Source of the DNA: Pseudonocardia kujensis
GTDB taxonomy: Bacteria; Actinomycetota; Actinomycetes; Mycobacteriales; Pseudonocardiaceae
NCBI RefSeq assembly: GCF_021283305.1
Contig: NZ_JAJSOK010000036.1
Coordinates: forward strand, 1 to 64,000
Reading direction: 5' to 3'
Length of the DNA stretch: 64,000 nt
Shown here: positions 42,466-50,777 of the stretch, piece after piece
Layout: each line of letters begins with the position of its first letter
Numbering within the stretch: the first letter of the stretch is position 1
Notes under the pieces: model-generated
The model's database searches: none
What the model was told of the DNA's origin: nothing
The model's input: the letters and a program-made list of their open reading frames with translations, nothing else
Position numbers and translations under genes: made by a program

Positions 42466-43263
42466 GTGATCGAACTGAAGACGCCCGCGGAGATCCAGCG
42501 CATGCACGTGGCCGGGCGCTTCGTCGCCGAGGTGCTCTCCGAGGTCGGCCGGCTCGCCGACGTGGGCGTCAACCTCCTGGACCTGGAGCACCACGCGCGC
42601 CGGATGATCGAGCGGCGCGGGGCGGACTCGTGCTACTGGGACTACGCGCCCTCCTTCGGGCGCGGGCCCTTCCGCAACGTCATCTGCCTCGCGGTCAACG
42701 ACGCCGTCCTGCACGGCCTGCCGCACGACTACACGCTGCGCGACGGGGACGTGCTCACCGCGGACCTGGCGGTCGGCATCGGCGGCTGGGTGGCCGACTC
42801 CGCGCGCACGGTCGTCGTCGGCACCCCGGCCGAGGAGGACCTGCGGCTCGTCCGCGCCACCGAGGAGGCGCTGGAGGCGGCGATCGCGGTGGCGCGTCCG
42901 GGCAACCGGCTGGGCGACATCTCGGCCGCCATCTCGGCGGTGGCCGCTCACCACGGCTACCCGGTCAACGACGAGTTCGGTGGTCACGGCATCGGCCGCA
43001 CCATGCACGAGGACCCGCACGTCTCCAACAAGGGCCGGGCGGGGCGCGGCCTGCCGCTCCGGCCGGGCCTGACCCTCGCGATCGAACCCTGGTTCGCGCG
43101 CACGACCGACCGGATCGTCTACGACCCCGACGGCTGGACCATCCGGTCCGCCGACGGCTCCCGCACCGCCCACTCCGAGCACACGGTCGCCGTCACCGAG
43201 GACGTGCCCCTGGTGCTCACCCGCCGCGAAACGGAGGAGCCCGCGACCCGGGGCGCCGCGTAA
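42466..43263 (+). CDS. map: Type I methionine aminopeptidase (accessory copy)
   Basis: 265 residues removing N-terminal Met from nascent proteins with two metal ions. The five ligands are visible: Asp in LTADLAVGIGGWVADSART (two Asp), His in FGGHGIGRTMHEDPH, Glu in LTLAIEPWF and Glu in AHSEHTVAVTED. VNDAVLHGLP is the substrate-pocket strand. GTG start with a GAGG SD. It is not in the usual secY-adk-map ribosomal context; it is preceded by two strong operators and convergent with a Rieske oxygenase gene. Likely an inducible second copy, perhaps for protection against an aminopeptidase inhibitor; that role is speculation. Confidence 0.88.
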   Translation: MIELKTPAEIQRMHVAGRFVAEVLSEVGRLADVGVNLLDLEHHARRMIERRGADSCYWDYAPSFGRGPFRNVICLAVNDAVLHGLPHDYTLRDGDVLTADLAVGIGGWVADSARTVVVGTPAEEDLRLVRATEEALEAAIAVARPGNRLGDISAAISAVAAHHGYPVNDEFGGHGIGRTMHEDPHVSNKGRAGRGLPLRPGLTLAIEPWFARTTDRIVYDPDGWTIRSADGSRTAHSEHTVAVTEDVPLVLTRRETEEPATRGAA

Positions 43264-43272
43264 CCGGTCCCG

Positions 43273-44625
43273 TCAGTCCGGCGTGGGCGGGTCCGGGAAC
43301 ATCCGCGTCGCGGTGTCGGCGTCGCCCTCCGGGACCCGGCGCAGGCCGACCATCCGGTCGACGACCATGTTCTGGAAGCGGTGCAGGGGCTCCTCGAACC
43401 GGAAGCACATCCGGCCGCCGCGGTAGGCGGGGTTCTGCAAGCCCTCCTGGACGCGCGCGACGATCTCCAGGTCCTGGCGGTTGACGTGGTCCCAGAACTT
43501 CTCGAGCCGGTCCAGGTCGTCCTCCCGGTCCGGGTGGGCCACGGAGTCGGGATGGCAGAGCAGGACCGCGGTCTCGACGGTCCGGGCCGGACCGACCGGC
43601 CGGTTGAACAGCACGAAGGCGTGGTTGGGCAGCACCGCCAGCGCGGTCGTCGGGAACAGCCAGACGAAGCGGCCGCTCTCGGCGTCGGACCCTGTGAGGG
43701 AGCCGGCCGGGTGCAGTCCCTCCCAGCCGCCGGCGTCGGTGTTCCGGGAGACGGGGGTGGTGCACATGCCCGTGTACATGCCGGGACCCTGCCAGCGGTA
43801 GTGGTCGGAGAACCGGGAGACCTTGCTGAGCTCGGGGTGCACCCAGGGCAGGTGGTAGTACTCCATGAAGTTCTCGCCGACCAGCTTGTAGTTGGCGGCG
43901 ACCTCGTAGGTGCGGCGGCGTTGCGGGAGCCACCGGTCGAGCTCGTACGCGGCGAACCGCTGCGGCAGGTCGCCGAGCTGCTCGGCGAGGGGCGCAGGCG
44001 CGGGCTCGAGGCAGACGAACACCAGGAAACCCCAGCTGTCGACGGCGACGGGGAGCAGGCCGTAGTCCTTCCGGTCGAAGTCCTGCGCCGGAGCGGTGTC
44101 GAAGACCGGCTCCTCGCCCACGGGGATGTCGGAGCCCTCGAAGAGGGGCGTGCCCAGGCACGTGCCGTCGAGGTCGTAGGCCCACGCGTGGTACGGACAC
44201 CGGATCCGGTCGCCCCGCCCGACGTGCTCGGCACCGGCGGGCAGGAGCGCGGTCGCCCGGTGCCGGCAGACGTTGTGGAAGGCGCGCAGCTCGCCCGCCC
44301 GGTTGCGGGTGACGATGACCGAGCGCCCGGCGACCTCGGCGACCAGGCAGGCGCCGGGCCGGTCGAGCTCGGCGGTGCACCCGACGGCGACCCAGCTGGT
44401 GGCAAGGACCTTCTCCCGTTCGAGGGCGAAGAACTCCGGGCTGGTGTAGGCGTCGGGGAGCAGCGTCGAGGCCGACCCGACCGGCAGCCGGGTGGGGGCG
44501 TAGAGCCGTTCGTCGGTGAACGACGCCGGGTCGACCGGGCGGGCCGGCAGTGCCGCGTAGGGAGGCCCGTAGGGACTCGCGGGCGTCGTCCCGGTGCTCG
44601 TCCCGGTGCTCGTCCCGGTGTTCAT
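43273..44625 (-). CDS. Rieske non-haem iron oxygenase alpha subunit, quaternary-amine type
   Basis: 450 residues. The Rieske cluster ligands lie in FHNVCRHRATALL and RIRCPYHAWAYDLDGTC. The catalytic iron site is ENFMEYYHLPWVHPEL, where the bridging Asp of classical aromatic dioxygenases is Glu. This replacement is typical of the betaine/carnitine/stachydrine monooxygenase group (GbcA, CntA). The enzyme probably N-demethylates or cleaves a quaternary amine. The N-terminus has a TGTSTGTSTGT stretch encoded by a 12-bp repeat. No reductase gene is adjacent. Upstream on the same strand is a broken sarcosine-oxidase gene, consistent with a stepwise demethylation route. Confidence 0.85.
   Translation of the reverse strand: MNTGTSTGTSTGTTPASPYGPPYAALPARPVDPASFTDERLYAPTRLPVGSASTLLPDAYTSPEFFALEREKVLATSWVAVGCTAELDRPGACLVAEVAGRSVIVTRNRAGELRAFHNVCRHRATALLPAGAEHVGRGDRIRCPYHAWAYDLDGTCLGTPLFEGSDIPVGEEPVFDTAPAQDFDRKDYGLLPVAVDSWGFLVFVCLEPAPAPLAEQLGDLPQRFAAYELDRWLPQRRRTYEVAANYKLVGENFMEYYHLPWVHPELSKVSRFSDHYRWQGPGMYTGMCTTPVSRNTDAGGWEGLHPAGSLTGSDAESGRFVWLFPTTALAVLPNHAFVLFNRPVGPARTVETAVLLCHPDSVAHPDREDDLDRLEKFWDHVNRQDLEIVARVQEGLQNPAYRGGRMCFRFEEPLHRFQNMVVDRMVGLRRVPEGDADTATRMFPDPPTPD
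44587..44622. repeat. 12-bp tandem repeat in the Rieske N-terminus
   Basis: Three tandem copies of CGTCCCGGTGCT, the last with one change (CGTCCCGGTGTT). They encode the Thr/Gly/Ser low-complexity start of the Rieske protein and keep the frame, so repeat-number change would alter only tail length. Confidence 0.8.
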
Positions 44626-44664
44626 CGTGGTCGGCCCCTCCGGGGGTGTGGTGGAAGTCGACGC

Positions 44665-45848
44665 TCAGACGTGGAAGGAGCGCACGAACGTCGGGTCGGT
44701 CAGGGCCGGGCGGGTGAGGGAGAAGGCCTCGATCGGATGGGCGGGGGGCCGGTCGAGGGCGAGGTCGGCGAGCAGCTCGCCGAGGAGCGCGGCGAACTTG
44801 TAGGCGTGCCCGGCGCCGACGGCGACGGTGACCTGCGGATGGTCCGGAACCGTGTCGAGCACGAAGTTCTGGTCCGGAGGCACCGTGTAGAGGCAGGTCT
44901 TGGTGTACAGCTCGGGGCCGCCGAAGCGCGGCAGGTGCTGCTCGACGAACCGCGCGTACCGCTTCCGGCGCACGGGATCGGGCTCGAAGGTGCGCTCGTC
45001 CGCGGAGGTCTCGTGCCCGCCCATGTGCTGGCCCAGCTTGGTGGCCACCTCGCCGTAGACCGGGAACCCGTAGAAGTTGTGCTCGCCGTGCCACATGAAC
45101 ACCGGGAACCGGGCGGGCGAGAACTCCGCGAGGTGCGGGGTCGCGTAGTAGGTGACCTGCTCCTGCGTCACCGTCAGGGGCAGCCGGAGGCCGCAGTCCC
45201 GCAGCACCTGGTTGGTCTAGGCGTCGGCGGCGACCACGACGCGGTCGGCGCGGTAGGTCCGGTCGTCGGTCTCCACCAGCACGCCCTCCCCGTCGGGCCG
45301 CACCGCCCGGACGGCGGTGTGCTCGTGGACCTGCGCGCCGTGGGCCCGGGCGAGCGCGACGTGCACCGCGTTGGCCCGGGCGGCGTCGACGAGGCCGGAC
45401 TCGGACTGGTAGAGCGCCTGCTCGCCGCCGTCGAGCCGGAACTGCGGCCAGCGGGCCTGCAGCGCGTCGGCGTCGAGGAGCTCGTGGTCGACGGCGAACT
45501 CGTCGAACACCGCGGTGTAGCCCTCGATGTTGCGGGTCCCGGAGTCGACGTCCCGCCGCGCGGCGCGGTCCTCGATGACGAGCCCACCGGTGCGGGTCAC
45601 GAGCGTCTGCCGCGACTCCGCCTCCACCTCGGCCCACGCGGCGTAGGCCGGCCGGGCCAGGGCGGCGTACTCGCGCTGGTGCTGCGCGAGCCGGATGATC
45701 CGGGAGTGGTCCTGCGAGGCACCACGTCGTGCCCGAGCGCGAACTGCTCCAGGCCGACCACCCCGCTCCCCAGCCGGCGGGCCAGCCGGTAGAGCGCGGC
45801 CGAGCCGAGGCCCCCGCACCCGACGACGATCACCTGACAACGGTCCAC
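44665..45848 (-). pseudogene. Monomeric sarcosine oxidase-like gene with frameshift and amber stop
   Basis: Three pieces of one FAD-dependent amine oxidase are found in order. First is MDRCQVIVVGCGGLGSAALY (FAD motif GCGGLG, GTG start 45848) to LEQFALGHD. Next, in another frame, is GASQDHSRIIRLAQHQREYA to VVVAADA. Then, after an in-frame TAG at 45217-45219, comes TNQVLRDCGLRLPLTVTQEQ to the end. The frameshift near 45722-45730 fits loss of one base (GAC-CGT expected). TAG replaces the expected TGG (ADAWTNQVL). A complete gene would give about 390 residues. Both lesions would inactivate it unless they are assembly errors. It follows the Rieske gene's logic in methylamine demethylation. Confidence 0.85.
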
Positions 45849-45927
45849 GCACGCCCCCGATGCCTCTCGAGGACAGACCGGTCCGCACATCCCGCGCCGG
45901 TCTGTCGCCGGAGGAGTGTCACCGCCG

Positions 45928-45939
45928 GTGAATGTTCAC
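45928..45939. promoter_or_regulatory. Perfect 12-bp palindrome upstream of LysR
   Basis: GTGAATGTTCAC lies between the divergent sarcosine-oxidase pseudogene and the LysR gene. It is a candidate LysR or global-regulator site, with no experimental or comparative support here. Confidence 0.4.
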
Positions 45940-45967
45940 GTCCATCGGAACTTCGTGCAGCTGACCT

Positions 45968-45982
45968 TGTACGCTTCGTACA
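45968..45982. promoter_or_regulatory. 15-bp palindrome overlapping the LysR start
   Basis: TGTACG-CTT-CGTACA is a perfect 6-bp inverted repeat whose last base is the first base of the LysR ATG. Binding here would autoregulate lysR and could affect the divergent amine-oxidase promoter. Confidence 0.5.
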
Positions 45983-46926
45983 TGATCGACCGGCGGCTGA
46001 AGGTCCTGCAGGCCATCGCGCGCCACGGCACCGTCACCGCCGCGGCCGAGGTGTGCCGGTTGACGCCTTCCGCGGTCTCGCACCAGATGCAGGCCCTCGC
46101 GCGCGAGCTCGACGTCCCCCTCCTCGAGCCCGTGGGCCGCACCGTCCGGCTCACCCCCGCGGCCCACACCCTGCTGGAGCACGCCGCCACGCTCACTGCC
46201 GCCTGGGAGCGGGCGCAGGCCGATCTCGCCGCCCACCGCACCGGCGATCTCACCGGGTCGCTCCGCCTCTGCGCCTTCTCCACCGCCGCCGCGGTCGTCG
46301 CCCCGCGGGCGCTCGTCCGCCTCCGCGGGCACCACCCCGCCCTGGGGGTGCGGCTGTGCGAGCACGAACCCGCTCGCGCCTTCGACCTCCTCGCCGGCGG
46401 CGACGTCGACATCGCGATCGTCGTCGCGACCCCCGACATCCCGCCGCGCGCGGACCCCGCCTTCGAACAGCAGCCGCTCTACACCGAGCCGCTCGACGTC
46501 CTGGTGGGCCCCGAACACCCGCTGGCCCACCGGGACGCCGTCGCCCTGCACGAGGTCGCCGCGGACCCCTGGATCGTGGGGGCGCCGGGCGGCGCCTACC
46601 ACCAGCTGGTCGTGCTGGCCTGTACCAGTGCGGGCTTCCAGCCGGGCGTCGCCCACCACGCCGACGAGTGGGACACCGGTGCCGCGCTGGTCGCCGGCGG
46701 CTTCGGCGTGGCCCTCGTCCCCCGCCTCGCCGACCTGCCCGGCCGCCACGACACCCGCCGCATCCCGGTCGACGGCCCGCCCCTGCCCACCCGGCACGTC
46801 CTCACCGCGGTCCGCGCGGGATCGGCGGGACGCCCTGCCGTCTCCGCAGGTCTCGACGCCCTCCGGCAGGTCTGCGCCACCGAGCTGCCCGAGCTCACCC
46901 GGCCCCGCCGAGCCCGGCCGCCGTGA
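45982..46926 (+). CDS. LysR-family transcriptional regulator
   Basis: 314 residues. The N-terminal wHTH MIDRRLKVLQAIARHGTVTA, then AAEVCRLTPSAVSHQMQAL, is followed by an inducer-binding domain (GSLRLCAFSTAAAVVAPRAL, GGDVDIAIVV, AGGFGVALVPRLADLPG). ATG 45982 is preferred; the frame is open 22 codons upstream without family sequence. It is divergent from the sarcosine-oxidase pseudogene and thus positioned to control the Rieske/amine oxidase pair. The following 238 bases to 47164 hold no recognised gene. Confidence 0.87.
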   Translation: MIDRRLKVLQAIARHGTVTAAAEVCRLTPSAVSHQMQALARELDVPLLEPVGRTVRLTPAAHTLLEHAATLTAAWERAQADLAAHRTGDLTGSLRLCAFSTAAAVVAPRALVRLRGHHPALGVRLCEHEPARAFDLLAGGDVDIAIVVATPDIPPRADPAFEQQPLYTEPLDVLVGPEHPLAHRDAVALHEVAADPWIVGAPGGAYHQLVVLACTSAGFQPGVAHHADEWDTGAALVAGGFGVALVPRLADLPGRHDTRRIPVDGPPLPTRHVLTAVRAGSAGRPAVSAGLDALRQVCATELPELTRPRRARPP

Positions 46927-47164
46927 ACGAACGACGGCCGGCCGGGCGGGCGGGCGGGGGTCCCGAGGGGACGGCACCACCCGGACGCCGTGGGATCAGG
47001 ACCGCGTCCGTGCGGCACCGCGTGCGACGGCGAGATGGTCTCGTGAGCCCGTAGCGGTGCCCCGTCGTCGATGTCGAACTCGTGGAGGCTCGACCCGGAT
47101 CCGGGCCGGCGTCGCCCTCGGCGGGCCGGGCGCGGGGATCCGGTCCGGGCTACCCCGGCCCGCG

Positions 47165-47479
47165 CTACCCCTCGACGTCGGCCTGGACCGAGAGCCAGCT
47201 CTCGCAGAGCGGCTCGAGGACCTCGGCGACGAGCGCGCGGTGGCGGGGGTGGTCGAGATAGCGGGCGAAGGTGTCCGCGTCGGCGAACGTGGTCGACAGC
47301 GTCGCATCGGCGACCCGGAGGTTCTCGGGGTCGCGGAGCCCGAGATCGGTGTCGACCCGGGCCGGGCCCGCCGCGAGCGGGGCGTCGGCCGCGAACTCCT
47401 GCAGGGCGGCGACGAACTTCTCCTTGTCGCCCTCCCCCAGGGGACGACGGAGGCGGAACAGGACGGTGTGGGACAGCAT
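47165..47479 (-). CDS. Dabb (stress-responsive alpha/beta-barrel) domain protein
   Basis: 104 residues beginning MLSHTVLFRLRRPLGEGDKE, with GLRDPENLRVADATLSTTFA and FARYLDHPRHRALVAEVLEP, the standard Dabb pattern of a ferredoxin-like dimer. Members range from uncharacterised stress proteins to olivetolic-acid cyclase-type enzymes. It is the last gene of the minus-strand island, 31 bp after the GntR stop. Within a catabolic operon it may be a small isomerase or cyclase; this is inference. Confidence 0.82.
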   Translation of the reverse strand: MLSHTVLFRLRRPLGEGDKEKFVAALQEFAADAPLAAGPARVDTDLGLRDPENLRVADATLSTTFADADTFARYLDHPRHRALVAEVLEPLCESWLSVQADVEG

Positions 47480-47509
47480 GATCGGTTCTCCCGTGGGTCG
47501 TGGGGTCGT

Positions 47510-48226
47510 TCAGGTGAGGTCGGACTCGATCTCGGCGAGGCGGCGGAGACCGGAGCGGGCCGCGGCGCGGACGTGGGCGGCGCAGAGCTTCGCGGCCTGC
47601 GCCGCCTTGCCCGCCTCGATCGCCTCGACGACCAGGCGCAGCTCCTCCACGGCCTGTCTCGCGCGACCCGGCTCGGACAGCGACGTCGCGCGCATCGCCC
47701 GCACCCGGCCCTGGGCGCTGGCCAGCAGCTGCTGGATCGGTGCGCTGTCGGCCCCGTCGAGCAGCACCCGGTAGAGCTCGTCCTTGGCCACCAGGGCCGG
47801 GAGGGCGCCGTCCTCGGACGCGCGGGCGTACTCGTCGAAGGCGGCGCGCAGGGCCGCCCGCTGGGCCTCCGTGGCCCGCTCGACGAACCGGCGCACGGCC
47901 AGGGCCTCGAGGCTGGCCCGGATCTCGTAGAGGTCGGCCGCGTCCTCCGCGGTGGGCACGGTGACGACCGCGCCCTTCTGCGGGACGATCGTGACCAGCC
48001 CCTCGGCCGAGAGCTGGCCCAGCACCTCGCGCACGGTCGACCGCGACACGCCGAGGTGCTCGATCAGCTCCCGCTCCACCAGGCGCTGGCCCGGCTTGAG
48101 CTCGAAGTCCATGATCGCCTGGCGCACGATGCCGAGCACCTGGTCGCGCAGCGGTGCTGCGACCCGCCCCACCTGCGCGTTCTTCCATGCGGACGACTGC
48201 TCCGCGGCCTGCACGGCTCTGCTCAT
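47510..48226 (-). CDS. GntR-family regulator, FadR/FCD subgroup
   Basis: 238 residues. The N-terminal wHTH VAAPLRDQVLGIVRQAIMDF, then LIEHLGVSRSTVREVLGQLS and the wing VTIVPQKGAVV, is followed by an all-helical FCD ligand domain (DLYEIRASLEALAVRRFVER to AKLCAAHVRAAARSGLRRLA). ATG 48226. FCD proteins typically bind GTnTGnnnnCAnAC-like palindromes; GTCTGA-CAA-TCAGAC upstream of the island (58684-58698) and a related site at 58587-58601 fit. The inducer would be a hydroxy- or keto-acid intermediate. Confidence 0.88.
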   Translation of the reverse strand: MSRAVQAAEQSSAWKNAQVGRVAAPLRDQVLGIVRQAIMDFELKPGQRLVERELIEHLGVSRSTVREVLGQLSAEGLVTIVPQKGAVVTVPTAEDAADLYEIRASLEALAVRRFVERATEAQRAALRAAFDEYARASEDGALPALVAKDELYRVLLDGADSAPIQQLLASAQGRVRAMRATSLSEPGRARQAVEELRLVVEAIEAGKAAQAAKLCAAHVRAAARSGLRRLAEIESDLT

Positions 48227-48254
48227 CCCTGTCCTCCCCCGCAGAACGTGACGG

Positions 48255-48647
48255 TCAGCCGCCGACGACGGCCGCGTAGTCCGCGTCGACGACGGCCTCG
48301 GCCCACGCGGTGGCGCCGAGGGAGACCGCGCGATGGAGGAGATAGCTGTCCAGCGCCGCGCCGTGCCAGTGTCGCTCCCCCGGCGGCACCCAGACGACGT
48401 CCCCCGGCTCGATCCGAGCCGGTTCGGCGCCGTCGGGACACACGAACCCACTGCCGGACAGCACGATCAGCAGCTGGCCGTGCTCGTGATGGTGCCAGAA
48501 CGTGCGCGCCCGCGGGGAGAAGAACACGTCGTTGATCGTGGTGCCGTCCGTGGTCGGGACGACCGGGTCGGCCCAGACGGCGCCGGTGAAGGTGTCGGTC
48601 CTGGCCGTCGAGGCGGAACCCTCGAGCCGGCGTCGTGCGACATACAT
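48255..48647 (-). CDS. Cupin-domain protein
   Basis: 130 residues. Single cupin with motif 1 ARTFWHHHEHGQLLIVLSGSG, whose HHHEHG gives the metal-binding His and Glu, and motif 2 IEPGDVVWVPPGERHWHGAA with the last His. All four usual ligands are present, so a metal-dependent isomerase or dioxygenase-like role is possible. ATG 48647 shares one base with the dehydrogenase stop (TGATG) and has a GAAGGAG SD, so the two genes are tightly coupled. Similar cupins accompany carboxymuconolactone-decarboxylase-like proteins in catabolic operons. Confidence 0.82.
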   Translation of the reverse strand: MYVARRRLEGSASTARTDTFTGAVWADPVVPTTDGTTINDVFFSPRARTFWHHHEHGQLLIVLSGSGFVCPDGAEPARIEPGDVVWVPPGERHWHGAALDSYLLHRAVSLGATAWAEAVVDADYAAVVGG

Positions 48648-49558
48648 CAGTTCTCCTTCGCGGGCCACGGCTCGGCGACGCGCACGCCGCCCGAGACGTC
48701 GCCGATCGCGTCGACGACCCGGTTGCTGATCTCCTGGGCGTAGCCGGTGTTGTTGGCCAGCCCGAAGCTCGCGAGCGGACCGGCCGCGTTGAGCGAGGCC
48801 ACCCCGAGCTGCTGCACGAGATCGACGTAGAGCGTGACGTCCTTGGTCATCAGGGCGCTGGTCAGGCCGCCCTCGAGGTAGTCCCCGTGCACGATCTTCG
48901 GGAAGCGGTTGAGGGTGGCGAAGTTGACGCCGCTGGAGGTGTTGAGGACCTCCAGCAGCACGTCGAGGTCCAGCCCGGCCTTCTTCCCCGCGACCATGAC
49001 CTCCGCGGTGGACGCGAGCGCGACCGCGTTGAGGAAGTTGTTGAGCAGCTTGGCGGTGTGGCCCGTACCGGGTCCGCCCATGTCGTGGACCGTGGACGCG
49101 ATGGGCTCGAAGACGTCCTCGAGCTCGGCGAGCACACCCGGGTCGGCGCCCGCCATGATCGTCAGCGCGCCCTTCTCGGCCGCCGCGGCGCCGCCGGAGA
49201 TCCCGGCGTCGACGTACCGGACGCCCCGCTCGGCCAGCAGGCCGTGGATCCGCCGCGTCGACCCGGGCGCGGCCGTGCTCAGGTCGACGACGACCTGCCC
49301 CTCCCGGCACGAGTCCAGGACCCCGTCCTCGCCGAGGACGACGGCCTCGACGACCGTGCTGTCCGGCAGGCTGAGCAGGACCACGTCACTGTCGCGGGTC
49401 ACGGCGGCCACGGACTCCGCCACGTCACCGCCCGAGGCCCTGGCGACCTCCGGGTCCCTGTCGTACGCGAGGACCCGGCGGCCGGCCGCGACCAGGCAGC
49501 GGGACATGCGGCCGCCCATGTTCCCGACACCGATGAATCCGATCCGACGGTTGGGCAC
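48647..49558 (-). CDS. 3-Hydroxyisobutyrate dehydrogenase-family oxidoreductase (1)
   Basis: 303 residues. N-terminal Rossmann motif RIGFIGVGNMGGRMSRCLVA, the substrate-site signature ISGGAAAAEKGALTIMAG and the catalytic Lys region TGHTAKLLNNFLNAVALAST. NAD(P)-linked beta-hydroxyacid dehydrogenase, about standard length. A second member lies at 55574-56464. The substrate is a 3-hydroxy acid or tartronate-like compound, unassigned. It is followed by the cupin gene with one base shared and preceded by a remnant of an SDR gene. Confidence 0.87.
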   Translation of the reverse strand: MPNRRIGFIGVGNMGGRMSRCLVAAGRRVLAYDRDPEVARASGGDVAESVAAVTRDSDVVLLSLPDSTVVEAVVLGEDGVLDSCREGQVVVDLSTAAPGSTRRIHGLLAERGVRYVDAGISGGAAAAEKGALTIMAGADPGVLAELEDVFEPIASTVHDMGGPGTGHTAKLLNNFLNAVALASTAEVMVAGKKAGLDLDVLLEVLNTSSGVNFATLNRFPKIVHGDYLEGGLTSALMTKDVTLYVDLVQQLGVASLNAAGPLASFGLANNTGYAQEISNRVVDAIGDVSGGVRVAEPWPAKEN

Positions 49559-49603
49559 GTCGTCGGCCTCCTTCCGCGGGGGGTGGCCCGCATTGTATGA
49601 CGA

Positions 49604-49802
49604 GCGGACGAGCTGATGGCTCGGCCCGCGCCGCCGTTGACGACCGTCGCCCGGCCGGTCATGGACGAGGAGACCGCCGACGCCAGGAACACCACGGCGG
49701 CGGCGATCTCCGCCGGGCTCCCCTGCCGGCGCAGCGGGTCGCTGGTCGCGACGTCCGCGTCCACCGCCTGCTGCCCGCCGAGGAACTCGATCACCGGGTC
49801 CA
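49604..49802 (-). pseudogene. Remnant of an SDR gene (C-terminal part only)
   Basis: Read on the minus strand, this spacer encodes SDPLRRQGSPAEIAAAVVFL, then SSSMTGRATVVNGGAGRAI, the typical C-terminal segment of a classical short-chain dehydrogenase. No N-terminal half, no start and no proper stop exist. Its 5' end runs into the 3' end of the ABC permease gene. It looks like the scar of a deletion that brought the transporter genes next to the dehydrogenase gene. Confidence 0.65.
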
Positions 49803-50777
49803 GGACCTGCCGAACGCGGGGTTGCGGGCCACGGCGAGCACCACCACGATCAGGAGGCCCTCGACGATGTTCTGGACCGCGGAGCTGACGTGCGCGACGT
49901 TGACGAGGGTGACCAGGAGGGTGAGCAGCATGGCGCCCGCCCACACCCCCGGCACCACGCCGCGGCCGCCCGCGATGAGCGAGCCGCCGAGCACGACGAC
50001 GGCGATCGACTCCAGCTGGAACGGCGTGCCGAGCTCCAGCGACGGGCCGCCGGCGTGCGCCGCCAGCAGGATGCCGGCCAGCCCGGCCAGCGCCGCGGAG
50101 AGCACGAACGCCCCGGCCCGGACGAGCCGCGGGTCGATCCCGGCGAGCCGCGCCGCCGTGGCGCTCTGCCCCACGGCCTCGGTGCGCCGCCCGTAGCTGG
50201 TGCGCTTGAGCAGCACCGCGAACACGATCGTCAGCAGGACGCCGAAGATCGCGAAGATCGGGAACGGGCCCCAGTTGCCGTCGACGAAGCTCGACAGGCC
50301 CGGGCTCGGCACGCCGGTGCTGTTGCTGGAGAACACCAGGACGGCGGTCTGGATGGTGAAGCCGACGGCCAGCGTGCCGACGAGCGGCGGCATCCCGACG
50401 ACCTCGACGAGCAGCGCGTTGACCAGCCCCGCCCCGATGCCGACCGCGATCGCGACGATCAGGCCGAGCACGAGGTTGCCGTCGTCGCCGTTCATGACCT
50501 GGCTGCCCAGGTAGGCGCTGATCGTCATGACGAAGGGCACCGAGAGGTCGATGCCGCCGTTGCCCGAGGTGATCACGAAGAGCTGGCCGATGCCGACCAT
50601 GACCAGGTAGGTGGCCACGCTGGCGCCGATGGCCAGCGTGCCCCACAGCCCGTTGCCGGAGACCAGCCAGGTGGCCAGCCAGATGACGAGCGCTCCGACG
50701 AAGGCCGGCAGCGCCGGCGAGCGGGTGATCTTCGTGAGCACGGGCTCGCGCGACGGCGCGGCGAGGGTGGCGGTCAT
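49791..50777 (-). CDS. ABC transporter permease, ribose type (2)
   Basis: 328 residues with about nine to ten membrane helices of the RbsC/BPD_transp_2 family. Family blocks are ITSGNGGIDLSVPFVMTISA, NALLVEVVGMPPLVGTLAVG and GGSLIAGGRGVVPGVWAGAM. ATG 50777 overlaps the other permease's stop (ATGA); the frame is open 11 codons further. It forms the membrane channel with the permease at 50774-51784. The C-terminus ends within the SDR remnant, but length is normal, so the gene appears intact. Confidence 0.9.
   Translation of the reverse strand: MTATLAAPSREPVLTKITRSPALPAFVGALVIWLATWLVSGNGLWGTLAIGASVATYLVMVGIGQLFVITSGNGGIDLSVPFVMTISAYLGSQVMNGDDGNLVLGLIVAIAVGIGAGLVNALLVEVVGMPPLVGTLAVGFTIQTAVLVFSSNSTGVPSPGLSSFVDGNWGPFPIFAIFGVLLTIVFAVLLKRTSYGRRTEAVGQSATAARLAGIDPRLVRAGAFVLSAALAGLAGILLAAHAGGPSLELGTPFQLESIAVVVLGGSLIAGGRGVVPGVWAGAMLLTLLVTLVNVAHVSSAVQNIVEGLLIVVVLAVARNPAFGRSWTR

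Noticed and set aside
43381-45792. An 803-codon plus-strand frame over the Rieske and amine-oxidase genes
   Set aside because: Antisense shadow. I considered whether it explained the broken sarcosine oxidase, but the three minus-strand pieces align in order to a flavoenzyme and the plus frame has no domain.
46927-47164. A small gene after lysR
   Set aside because: The open frames there lack GC3 bias and recognisable sequence; runs such as GGCGGGCGGGCGG indicate non-coding spacer.
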